Shown: one piece after another, positions 1-6,400 of the stretch
Position numbering within the stretch: position 1 is the first letter of the stretch
Layout of the letters: each line of letters starts with the position of its first letter
Assembly: GCA_015222405.1 (NCBI GenBank)
Contig: JADFVG010000039.1
Span: 1 to 8,261, forward strand
DNA length: 8,261 nucleotides
Direction of reading: 5' to 3'
Source: Chloroflexota bacterium
GTDB lineage: Bacteria > Chloroflexota > Dehalococcoidia > E44-bin15
Notes under the pieces: model-generated
What the model was told of the DNA's origin: nothing
Databases searched by the model: none
Seen by the model: only the letters and a program-made list of their open reading frames with translations
Program-made: the position numbers and the translations under genes

Positions 1-3000
1 GACCAGCTCGCCTCCTGGCTGGGCGAGGCCCCGATCATGATCTTCCCCGAACCCGATGCCCTCCCCTATGAGCGCCTTGCCTCCGACCCATCAACGATTC
101 AGCAGCGAATCAAGGCCCTTTCCATTTTGAAAGGGGTAGATAGCCAGGACAAGCCCCCAGTGGTTATCGCCTCAGCCCCAGCCCTGGCACATAAGACCAT
201 CTCCCCCTCCGATTTCGCCTACCTCGTCATCAGCCAGGGGATGAGGGTCGATCTGGACAAGCTGCTGGCACAATGGAGGGATATGGGCTACGTGTGGGAG
301 AATATGGTGGAGGTGCCGGGGAGCTTCAGCCGCCGCGGCGGCATCCTGGATATCTATCCCCCCGGTAGCGACCTGCCGGCCAGGATCGAGCTCGTGGGCA
401 ATGAAGTGGAGAGCATCCGCCTCTTCGACCCGACAACGCAGCGCTCCCTGAGGCTGGTGGACTCAATAACCATCGTCCCCGCCAGAGAAATCTTTTCGAG
501 CAGGGGGCTAAAGCCTAAAGACATCCTAAATGAACTTGACCTTTCGAGTTGCCACATCGAAGCTCGAAAAAGGTTTGAACAGGAGGTGGAAAAGCTTCTC
601 AGCGGGGAGCAGGTTGATGAGGGTGAGTTCTACACCCCTCTCTTTAGCAGCGGCAACCTCACAGATTACCTGCCGCAGGAAGCCATCCTCATCCTCGACC
701 AGCCGCTCCAGATCGAGGAGGCGGTCAAGCAATTGGATGCCGAGGCCAGCGAGCTGAGAAAGGAGCAGACGGTGCGGGGTGAGCTGCCGCCAAATTTCCC
801 CCTGCCCTACCTCACCTGGGATGAGCTTTGGGCCAGGATAAAGGGGATAGACAGTCGTCTTGACCTCTGGTCATGGCAGGGCGATTGGGATGAAGCCCAG
901 CCTGCAATCACCTTCTCCTCCACCCCCAGCTACGGAGGAAAACTTACAGCATTCCTCCAGGATGCCCACGAGATGGTGGGAAAAAAGCGCCGCATTGTCA
1001 TCGTTTCCCACCAGGCAAGGAGGCTCTCAGAGCTCCTCGAGGAAGAGGACATCATTGCTCCCCCGCTTTCCGCCATCGAAAACCCGCCACCCCCAGGCTC
1101 CGTGGCCTTAGTCCAGGGCTCGCTGGCTCAGGGGTGGGCTATGGACTCGCTCACCCTTTTCACTGACGCTGAGCTTTTTGGCTTCACTAAAAAGCGGCGC
1201 CGGGTGCGGAGGCGACCGATACGCCAGGCGGGATTCCTCTCCGAGCTGGCGGTGGGGGACTATGTGGTGCACATCGAGCATGGCATCGCCCGTTTTGCCG
1301 GAACCACGATGATGAGCCTGGAAGAGGCGGAGCGGGAGTACCTGATTCTGGAATATGCCGCCGCCGATAGGCTCTATGTGCCCGCAGACCAGGTGGACAG
1401 GGTGGGGCGCTACATCGGCACCGGCGCTCAGCCGCCAGCACTGAGCCGATTGGGCACCCAGGAGTGGACTCGGGCGAAGCAAAGGGTGAGGCGGGCAGCG
1501 GGTGAGCTGGCCAAGGAGCTCATCGACCTTTATGCGGCAAGGGAAGTCGTCCCCGGCTTCGCCTTCGCCGCCGACACCACCTGGCAGGAGGACCTGGAGG
1601 CCTCCTTCGCCTATTTGGAGACATCAGACCAAGTCCAGGCGGTTGTGGAGATCAAGGAGGACATGGAGCGGGCTAAGCCCATGGACCGGCTGGTGTGCGG
1701 CGATGTGGGATATGGCAAGACGGAGGTCGCCCTGAGAGCAGCCTTCAAGGCGGTGATGGATGGTGCTCAGGTGGCAGTCCTGGTGCCGACAACGGTGCTC
1801 GCCCAGCAGCATTTTGCCACCTTCAAAGAGCGCCTGAGCGCCTTTCCCCTAAATGTGGAGGTCTTGAGCCGATTTCGCTCGGAAAAGGAGCAGCAAGAGA
1901 CCATCGACGGGCTGAAGAAGGGCACCATCGACATCTGCATCGGCACCCACCGCCTGCTGCAAAAGGATGTAGCGTTCAAGAATCTGGGGCTGGTGATCAT
2001 CGATGAGGAGCAGCGCTTCGGCGTCGGGCATAAGGAGCACCTGAAGCAGATGCGAAAGGAGATCGATGTGCTCACCCTGACCGCAACCCCGATCCCCCGC
2101 ACCCTTCACATGTCGCTTTCGGGGGTGCGCGATATGAGCACCATGGAAACTCCTCCCGAGGAGCGCCTGCCGATAAAGACCTATGTCGCCGAATACGATG
2201 AGGGCTTGATCCGGAAGGCGGTGCTGAGGGAACTCGACCGCAACGGGCAGGTCTTCTTTGTTCATAATCGGGTGCACAGCATCCGCCGAATCGCCTCCCA
2301 CCTGGCAGAGCTTGTGCCCGAGGCTGAGATCGCCATCGCCCACGGACAGATGCCCGAGGAGCAGCTTGAACATGTCATGCTCGATTTCTCCCAGGGCAAG
2401 ATCGATGTCCTGGCGTGCACTACCATCATCGAGTCGGGGCTGGATATCCCCAATGTGAACACCATCATCATCAACGATGCCGACAGGCTGGGGCTGGCCC
2501 AGCTTTATCAACTTCGAGGCAGGGTAGGGCGGGGGACCAACCGCGCCTATGCCTACTTCCTCTATACCAAGGGCAAGCTTCTCACCCCCCAAGCCCAGAG
2601 GCGGCTCAAGACCATCTTCCAGGCTACGGAGCTGGGCGCCGGCTTCAGAATTGCGATGAGGGACCTAGAGATTCGAGGCGCAGGCAATATCCTGGGGGCA
2701 GCGCAGAGCGGACACATCGGCGCCGTGGGCTTCGACCTTTATTGTCGCATGCTGTCGGAGGCAGTGGAGCAATTGAAGGCCGGAGGCCGACCTAAAGAAA
2801 GGGCTTCACCGCCCCAGCCGCCGACCATAGACCTGCCCCTTTCTGCCTCCATCCCCGATGATTATGTATCCGACCTCGACACCAGGCTCATCGTCTACCA
2901 GCGGCTGGCGAAGCTCGGCTCCACAAGGCATGTGGATGACATGGCTGAGGAGCTGGGGGACAGGTTCGGGACCGTGCCGCCGCAGGTGAAAAATCTCCTC

Positions 3001-3240
3001 TATGCGGTGAAGGTCAAAATCCTGGCCCTCGAAGCCGGGGTGAAGTCCATTGCCGTAGATGAGGGGCAGATAGTGCTCCAGATGGCGGCGGGCAAGAAGG
3101 TGGAAAAGGCGCTTCTGGAGCAAGCCCCGGGTGATGGGGTGAAGGCGGGGACAAACCAGGTGCGGCTAAACATCAAGCGCCTGGGCGAGAGGTGGCAGGA
3201 GGCGCTTTCTCAAACGCTACAGACGATGGCAAGGGAGTGA
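1..3240 (+). CDS. mfd: Transcription-repair coupling factor Mfd (5' end outside window)
   Basis: Mfd is an ATP-driven DNA translocase that removes RNA polymerase stalled at lesions and recruits UvrA for nucleotide excision repair. The frame is open from base 1, so the ATG at 37 is internal; 1079 residues are visible and I estimate 60-90 N-terminal residues are missing, since the family is about 1150 aa. In fragment numbering, the UvrB-like module includes RRGGILDIYPP from residue 111. The RNA polymerase-interacting (CarD/TRCF) domain starts near 420 (GDYVVHIEHGIARF). The translocase motifs follow: Walker A GDVGYGKTE with K573, DEEQ at 668-671, TATPIPRT at 694-701, ESGLDIP at 811-817 and QLRGRVGRG at 837-845. 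The C-terminal TRCF domain (GDRFGTVPPQV) completes the protein. All catalytic motifs are intact. The last 47 codons plus 24 bp past the TGA are duplicated downstream at 3624-3791. Promoter and start are not visible. Confidence 0.97.
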   Translation, partial: DQLASWLGEAPIMIFPEPDALPYERLASDPSTIQQRIKALSILKGVDSQDKPPVVIASAPALAHKTISPSDFAYLVISQGMRVDLDKLLAQWRDMGYVWENMVEVPGSFSRRGGILDIYPPGSDLPARIELVGNEVESIRLFDPTTQRSLRLVDSITIVPAREIFSSRGLKPKDILNELDLSSCHIEARKRFEQEVEKLLSGEQVDEGEFYTPLFSSGNLTDYLPQEAILILDQPLQIEEAVKQLDAEASELRKEQTVRGELPPNFPLPYLTWDELWARIKGIDSRLDLWSWQGDWDEAQPAITFSSTPSYGGKLTAFLQDAHEMVGKKRRIVIVSHQARRLSELLEEEDIIAPPLSAIENPPPPGSVALVQGSLAQGWAMDSLTLFTDAELFGFTKKRRRVRRRPIRQAGFLSELAVGDYVVHIEHGIARFAGTTMMSLEEAEREYLILEYAAADRLYVPADQVDRVGRYIGTGAQPPALSRLGTQEWTRAKQRVRRAAGELAKELIDLYAAREVVPGFAFAADTTWQEDLEASFAYLETSDQVQAVVEIKEDMERAKPMDRLVCGDVGYGKTEVALRAAFKAVMDGAQVAVLVPTTVLAQQHFATFKERLSAFPLNVEVLSRFRSEKEQQETIDGLKKGTIDICIGTHRLLQKDVAFKNLGLVIIDEEQRFGVGHKEHLKQMRKEIDVLTLTATPIPRTLHMSLSGVRDMSTMETPPEERLPIKTYVAEYDEGLIRKAVLRELDRNGQVFFVHNRVHSIRRIASHLAELVPEAEIAIAHGQMPEEQLEHVMLDFSQGKIDVLACTTIIESGLDIPNVNTIIINDADRLGLAQLYQLRGRVGRGTNRAYAYFLYTKGKLLTPQAQRRLKTIFQATELGAGFRIAMRDLEIRGAGNILGAAQSGHIGAVGFDLYCRMLSEAVEQLKAGGRPKERASPPQPPTIDLPLSASIPDDYVSDLDTRLIVYQRLAKLGSTRHVDDMAEELGDRFGTVPPQVKNLLYAVKVKILALEAGVKSIAVDEGQIVLQMAAGKKVEKALLEQAPGDGVKAGTNQVRLNIKRLGERWQEALSQTLQTMARE

Positions 3241-3264
3241 CTCGGAGCAGAGACCTCAGTGTTA
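3097..3264 (+). repeat. Direct repeat, copy 1: 3' end of mfd
   Basis: This 168-bp stretch covers the last 47 codons and stop of mfd plus 24 bp of downstream sequence. It reappears at 3624-3791 at a constant offset of 527 bp with no gaps. I count 14 mismatches (about 92% identity), all in the coding part; the 24 bp after the stop are identical. Confidence 0.95.
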
Positions 3265-3577
3265 CCGGGAGCGCGCTGTACGCAGCACAGACCTTGAGTG
3301 CATATTGATGACATCCAGTAAGACTATTATGCAAGAACATAACCCTACAAATATGTAGCCCAAACACCACAACAGTACCGACCCTGTTTTCTTCAGTATT
3401 CCCATTTTCTCTCTCTGTTCTTCAGCTCTTTCGCCTGCCCACCAGCAGGAGGTAATGCCTGTGGGCAGTCAAAGGAGATGAAAAGAAAGTATGGTGCCTG
3501 CCTGGGACCGCAACACAACTAGTTCCCTTATACCGCCTTGAGAGAGCCAGCGCAATGCCCGAAAGTACCGTTAGCCC

Positions 3578-3598
3578 TGACCCATGTGGGTCATTTTT
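3578..3598 (+). terminator. Possible intrinsic terminator (16-bp palindrome plus T run)
   Basis: TGACCCATGTGGGTCA is a perfect 16-bp palindrome that can fold into a 6-bp stem with an ATGT loop, and it is followed directly by TTTTT. It lies about 340 bp after the mfd stop and just before the second mfd tail copy, so it could end mfd transcription. The stem is short, and a palindromic protein-binding site is an alternative. Confidence 0.4.
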
Positions 3599-3623
3599 GG
3601 CGGGCATCGAACAGAAACTGGGG

Positions 3624-3767
3624 AAGGTGGAAAGGGCGCTTCTGGAGAGCGCATTGGGCGATGGGGTGAAGGCGGGGACAAACCAGGTGCGGCTAAATAT
3701 CAAGCGCCCGGGAGAGAGATGGCAGGAGGCGCTTTCTCAAACGCTACAGACGATGGGAAGGGGGTGA
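3624..3767 (+). pseudogene. Duplicated fragment of mfd C-terminus
   Basis: This segment encodes 47 residues equivalent to the last 47 of Mfd, with 41 identical (shared blocks such as DGVKAGTNQVRLNIKR and RWQEALSQTLQTM) and the same TGA position. Replacements are K to R, Q to S, P to L, L to P, A to G and E to G. The frame is open back to an ATG at 3555, but the 23 residues added there are not Mfd-like and there is no convincing ribosome binding site. The ATPase and all other domains are absent, so this is a dead fragment. The changes are clustered (CAA to AGC in one codon), which suits a divergent allele from a related strain better than slow decay of a recent duplicate; that is inference. 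Confidence 0.85.
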
Positions 3768-3791
3768 CTCGGAGCAGAGACCTCAGTGTTA
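3624..3791 (+). repeat. Direct repeat, copy 2: mfd 3' end
   Basis: This is the gap-free second copy of 3097-3264, including the 24 bp beyond the stop codon, which are identical. Homology stops abruptly at both ends: upstream of 3624 and downstream of 3791 the sequences no longer match those around copy 1. Confidence 0.95.
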
Positions 3792-3873
3792 TGCGTGTTT
3801 GGATTTGTCATAGCTAACCCCTTTCTAAAGGAAGCCTTTTGCCAATCTTGCTGAGGAGATCCGCGGTGCACCT

Positions 3874-4350
3874 CTACGGGTAGGGCGGCAGTTGCCTTGC
3901 TACGGGTAGCACCTGAGATGCAAGTTCTACGACCTTGGTAGCATATTCCCGCCAAGTATTATAGGGTATGCCTTGGAGGTTCTGAGAAGTAAAATGGTAG
4001 TCAGCGTGGACTCGGGCCTCCTTCAGTTGACTCACCTGCGACTGTAGAGTTAGCGGACGCACAGTCACCGTGGGCTTGATGTCAGAGATCGCAAAGATAA
4101 TCCAATCATGGCTCCCCACCGGCCTCTTTTTTTGCCCGAATTTCTTCCTTAGCTTTTTTCGCTTACTTGACGTGAGTCCGGTTTCGTCTGGTCCAAACAG
4201 TTGGTCGCGAGCCGTCAGAAACACCGCGTAGTATGCACGGCTTATGGCCGTGCGCAACGCTCCTTCACTCGACTCCGTGTCCTTGATAGCCTGCGACGCC
4301 AAATGAAAGAAGTCATCAAATATAGATGAACCTGAACTAACTAGTGCCAA
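3874..4350 (-). CDS. HEPN-domain protein, last gene of three-gene cassette
   Basis: The 158-aa protein has the signature of the HEPN fold (PF05168-like): TAISRAYYAVFLTARD at residues 34-49, a helix start with SHDW at 80-83, and LKEARVHADYHF at 109-120. HEPN proteins are all-helical; many are ribonucleases of toxin-antitoxin, Abi or CRISPR systems using an R-x4-6-H motif. Here R113 and H119 give R-x5-H inside the R..ADY signature, so nuclease activity is possible but unproven. Residues 62-76 are strongly basic (KRKKLRKKFGQKKR) and may contact nucleic acid. No Met occurs after the first residue; the start taken is TTG at 4350, which overlaps the stop of the upstream gene by 10 bp and suggests translational coupling. 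No nucleotidyltransferase (MNT) partner is present. The stop lies in the second occurrence of a 10-bp repeat, CTACGGGTAG on the plus strand at 3874-3883 and 3900-3909. Confidence 0.75.
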   Translation of the reverse strand: MALVSSGSSIFDDFFHLASQAIKDTESSEGALRTAISRAYYAVFLTARDQLFGPDETGLTSSKRKKLRKKFGQKKRPVGSHDWIIFAISDIKPTVTVRPLTLQSQVSQLKEARVHADYHFTSQNLQGIPYNTWREYATKVVELASQVLPVARQLPPYP

Positions 4351-4922
4351 TGTACTCTCAAAGACAACTTAGTGATGAACGTTGCGCGGTCGGCTTCACT
4401 CAATGTTGCAAGCCAATCCTGCAAGTCCGGCTCTAGGCTGTCCCAGAACGCTATCGCCTGCACAGCACTTGCATTACAGGTCAAGCGAAGCACAGCCTTA
4501 CGTTCCTGCTCGGTCGGATCCTCGAATGTAGATACCGTTGTCATGACTAGGGGAAAACCAACCTGCAAAGCTCTTGATACAACAATCGCCCAAAGAACTG
4601 TGAGCAAACGACGTACTCTGTTAGTCAAAATGGGGTCAGCTTTGGTCAACCCTCCCAGTTCAGGTACGCTTATTTCAATTGTTCTGCTCTTGCCATTTTG
4701 GGGCACGCGGCATAACTGCGGTTGGTCCTCAAAGGTCGGCTCCTCAAGTCTGAGCACGGGGGGAACGAAGCTCCTAAACTCCTCGCTAATATAGGTAGCG
4801 TGGGCTAAGGTCTCCCCGATTTCGCCGCGCACCGGCGTCTCGCCGATTAGCTCGATTGAAGTCCTGGCTTCGACACTCTCTAAGCCTACCCCACCTTCTA
4901 ACCCGAACAATCTTACCGGCAT
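4341..4922 (-). CDS. Hypothetical protein, middle gene of HEPN cassette
   Basis: I do not recognise this 193-aa protein. It starts at ATG 4922, two bases after the TGA of the upstream gene, with a weak GAGGG upstream. The first 75 residues are acidic and probably beta-rich (for example SIELIGETPVRGEIGE at 22-37). A central segment near 108-128 (LLTVLWAIVVSRALQVGFPLV) is hydrophobic but includes an Arg, so it is more likely a buried helix than a membrane span. The C-terminal part is helical (WDSLEPDLQDWLATLSEADR) and ends in RVHWH. No catalytic motif is visible. The tight packing between its two neighbours says it is expressed with them and may form a complex or act as modulator of the HEPN protein; this is inference. 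GC is lower than in mfd. Confidence 0.75.
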   Translation of the reverse strand: MPVRLFGLEGGVGLESVEARTSIELIGETPVRGEIGETLAHATYISEEFRSFVPPVLRLEEPTFEDQPQLCRVPQNGKSRTIEISVPELGGLTKADPILTNRVRRLLTVLWAIVVSRALQVGFPLVMTTVSTFEDPTEQERKAVLRLTCNASAVQAIAFWDSLEPDLQDWLATLSEADRATFITKLSLRVHWH

Positions 4923-4925
4923 TTC

Positions 4926-5591
4926 TCAACCCTCGATCTTTGATATTAGTCTCTCTAAACTATCCTCAACTTTGGAGAATTTCATAAGAAGTTGCTCCAA
5001 GTCTGATCCTCTCCAGATACATCTGAGGCGATAGCGCCTGCGGCTCGAAAAGATCAACGGCTCGATGTAAATGTGGAACCACTCTGGGTCATTCGGGTCT
5101 TTATTCGAAGGAACAAGCTGCAAGCCAAAATTGGTTACATCTGCCTCTAGCATCCTGCCTAGGTCTCGAAGCGGAGTATAACTCGCCCAGAATCGGCTAC
5201 AAATCTCGGTTGGATCTTTTTCAGACTTTGCCCAGCCTTGCCCATCAAACTCAACATACTGGGTTGTCAGGCCAGGCGAAGGATCCAACCGTTCTAAACA
5301 GAACTGACGAAGTTCCTGAAATGACTCCACCGCGTTATCTGGGTCACGCCCTTTAACTCCTACTGTCTTCTTGTCCTGATCTATTATGAGCTCAACGTCG
5401 CCTTTTGTTGCAATGGGCTTGCCCGCTTCAAGAGTTCCTCTTAGCACGAGTTCTGGAACAACGTAGCCGATGGTGGGTATTTGCTTAAGCAACTCCAATA
5501 TGTCAAGCGGATAGAGCACAGAAGAAAACCTCTCAATGACAGTAACCTGGTGCCAAACGATTTGGAGCTCGGCTTGCTTCCCTGCGGTCAT
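4926..5591 (-). CDS. Hypothetical protein, first gene of HEPN cassette
   Basis: This 221-aa protein is not recognised. A longer frame begins at GTG 5609, but ATG 5591 is preferred because AAAGGAGG lies directly upstream with about 5 nt spacing; the protein then begins MTAGKQAELQIVWHQ. The sequence reads as a mixed alpha/beta soluble protein: strands such as GDVELIIDQDKKTVGVKG near 83-100, a helical FQELRQFCLERLD, a WFHIYIEPLIF strand and a basic stretch SSRRRYRLRCIWRG. It ends in a helix with heptad-like spacing (DLEQLLMKFSKVEDSLERLISKIEG region). There is no signal peptide, membrane span or enzyme motif that I can name. It is the promoter-proximal member of the cassette (promoter at 5629-5656). 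The basic segment could bind nucleic acid or a partner, but that is a guess. Confidence 0.75.
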   Translation of the reverse strand: MTAGKQAELQIVWHQVTVIERFSSVLYPLDILELLKQIPTIGYVVPELVLRGTLEAGKPIATKGDVELIIDQDKKTVGVKGRDPDNAVESFQELRQFCLERLDPSPGLTTQYVEFDGQGWAKSEKDPTEICSRFWASYTPLRDLGRMLEADVTNFGLQLVPSNKDPNDPEWFHIYIEPLIFSSRRRYRLRCIWRGSDLEQLLMKFSKVEDSLERLISKIEG

Positions 5592-5628
5592 GTTCCCTCC
5601 TTTCCCCACAGATAACTAGGGCATCCAT

Positions 5629-5656
5629 ATTATCACACTGAGTGCCCTCGTGACAA
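5629..5656 (-). promoter_or_regulatory. Promoter of the HEPN cassette
   Basis: On the minus strand TTGTCA (5651-5656) and GATAAT (5629-5634) are separated by 16 bp, each matching the sigma-70 consensus at 5 of 6 bases, with an extended TG before the -10. A start of transcription near 5622 would leave a leader of about 30 nt containing the AAAGGAGG site of the first gene. Confidence 0.6.
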
Positions 5657-5699
5657 GCCAACACCAAGTCTTCCCAACACGTACCTGAGGGTGGCCGGG

Positions 5700-5740
5700 T
5701 CAAAGATGCCCTACCACCTCCCCCAGGCTGCTAAGCCAGG
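5700..5740 (-). pseudogene. Remnant resembling the 3' end of a HAD hydrolase gene
   Basis: Read on the minus strand, these bases encode SSLGEVVGHL and a TGA, matching the end of the HAD protein at 6401-7111 (RSLEEVVGYL, TGA). In DNA I count 26 of 30 matches over the last 30 bp including the stop, and weaker similarity for about 11 bp more. The TAG of the Yip1-family gene lies inside it (5731-5733) in another frame. Nothing else of a HAD gene is present, so this is a tail fragment from a duplication or recombination. Confidence 0.6.
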
Positions 5741-6285
5741 CCTATCACCAGACCTACAACCAGAAATACAATCAACTGGTAGATAATCCAGCCCACGACA
5801 CAGGTGCCGATAGCCCGCCCGGTGGAGAAGTCCAAGGCCTGCCTGACTGCGATGACGCCAGCAACCAGCGCCCATACCGACACGACGAAAGCAATCAGGC
5901 TTCCGATAAAGGGTATAAAGATAAAGAAACTCAGCACCCTGGGGGAATTTGAGAAACCGATAGTGCGCATCAACTCGCCGTAAGTAGCTGAGGTCTCCGG
6001 GCCTTTAAATATGGTGGTGCCCAGCCAGTAGGCCAAAAGGGACCATGCGAGCCAGCCAACTATGGCTGTACCCAGACCGAGAAGAAGTCCCCAGAGGAAC
6101 CACAGCCCTCCCTCTTCGACCACGCCTACAATGCCAACTCCGATGCCAGCCGCCAAACTGGCTATGAGCACTGCGAGAAAGGCTTGACCATTAGCCGTGG
6201 TATCTGCCTCAACCTCCTCATAGAGGTCAACATCCAGTTTTGCAGCACGTATCATTCTATTTACGATAGATGGTGCAGCTTCCAT
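5731..6285 (-). CDS. Yip1-family integral membrane protein
   Basis: The 184-aa protein matches the bacterial Yip1 pattern: a short cytoplasmic N-terminus with MIRAAKLDVDLYEEVEADTT (11-30), then hydrophobic segments at about 35-55, 62-90, 117-147 (possibly two spans) and 158-182. It has no signal peptide or catalytic motif. Bacterial members are of unknown role; membrane organisation or transport has been suggested for the family at large. A GTG at 6318 would add 11 residues, but AAGGAGG (6291-6297) sits five bases before ATG 6285, so the shorter start is chosen. The gene has its own promoter at 6349-6376. Its stop codon falls in the HAD-tail remnant, so it is sandwiched between the real HAD gene and a copy of that gene's last codons. 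Confidence 0.85.
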   Translation of the reverse strand: MEAAPSIVNRMIRAAKLDVDLYEEVEADTTANGQAFLAVLIASLAAGIGVGIVGVVEEGGLWFLWGLLLGLGTAIVGWLAWSLLAYWLGTTIFKGPETSATYGELMRTIGFSNSPRVLSFFIFIPFIGSLIAFVVSVWALVAGVIAVRQALDFSTGRAIGTCVVGWIIYQLIVFLVVGLVIGLA

Positions 6286-6290
6286 TCTTG

Positions 6291-6297
6291 CCTCCTT
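6291..6297 (-). promoter_or_regulatory. Ribosome binding site deciding the Yip1 start
   Basis: Minus-strand AAGGAGG is followed by five bases and ATG. It lies inside the longer GTG-initiated frame and supports the 184-aa form over the 195-aa form. Confidence 0.8.
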
Positions 6298-6348
6298 CAT
6301 TACCGTCTTAAAATCCACCTAGCTGTTCCCGCAGCACACTATTGCGCC

Positions 6349-6376
6349 ATTATAGCACCGCTAGACCTATTGTCCA
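6349..6376 (-). promoter_or_regulatory. Promoter of the Yip1-family gene
   Basis: On the minus strand TGGACA (6371-6376) and a perfect TATAAT (6349-6354) are separated by 16 bp, with an extended -10 (TGCTATAAT). Transcription would start near 6342, about 57 nt before the chosen ATG. The -35 lies only some 25 bp past the end of the HAD gene. Confidence 0.75.
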
Positions 6377-6400
6377 CCCCCTAGCCTGTGAGGAGGTGTA

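Larger units (their letters stand above)
3241..3873. other. Non-coding region with mfd tail copy, no intact gene seen
   Basis: About 630 bp separate mfd from the HEPN gene end. Bases 3265-3623 are unrelated to mfd and carry no ORF that looks like a real protein; short open frames on both strands are low-complexity shadows. The stretch holds an 8-bp inverted repeat (CTGCCCAC at 3435-3442 with GTGGGCAG at 3461-3468) and a terminator-like palindrome at 3578-3593. Bases 3624-3791 are the duplicated mfd tail. Bases 3792-3873 show nothing identifiable. No transposase fragment, tRNA gene or clear terminal inverted repeats were seen. Confidence 0.7.

Noticed and set aside
1849..2592. A 247-codon open frame antisense to mfd.
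   Set aside because: It lies wholly opposite the conserved mfd helicase motifs; long antisense frames are expected in GC-rich coding sequence.
3265..3623. Insertion sequence or MITE between the two mfd tails.
   Set aside because: No transposase fragment, no terminal inverted repeats at the junctions, and no target-site duplication apart from the mfd tail itself.
3422..3703. A 93-codon minus-strand frame in the region after mfd.
   Set aside because: It runs antisense through the duplicated mfd tail, its composition is not protein-like, and it has no ribosome binding site or recognisable domain.
3851..3876. Minus-strand AGGTGCACCGCGGAT resembles the T-box core and shares GCACCGCGGAT with the real T-box at 7965-7980.
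   Set aside because: The essential TGGN is disrupted (TGCA), there is no terminator with a T run, no CCGC partner for the antiterminator, no Stem I upstream, and it overlaps the end of the HEPN gene.
6375..6398. Inverted repeat after the HAD stop (CACCCCC with GGAGGTG) as a possible HAD terminator.
   Set aside because: It has a 10-base loop and one G-U pair and no T run follows on the minus strand; it overlaps the -35 of the Yip1 promoter.
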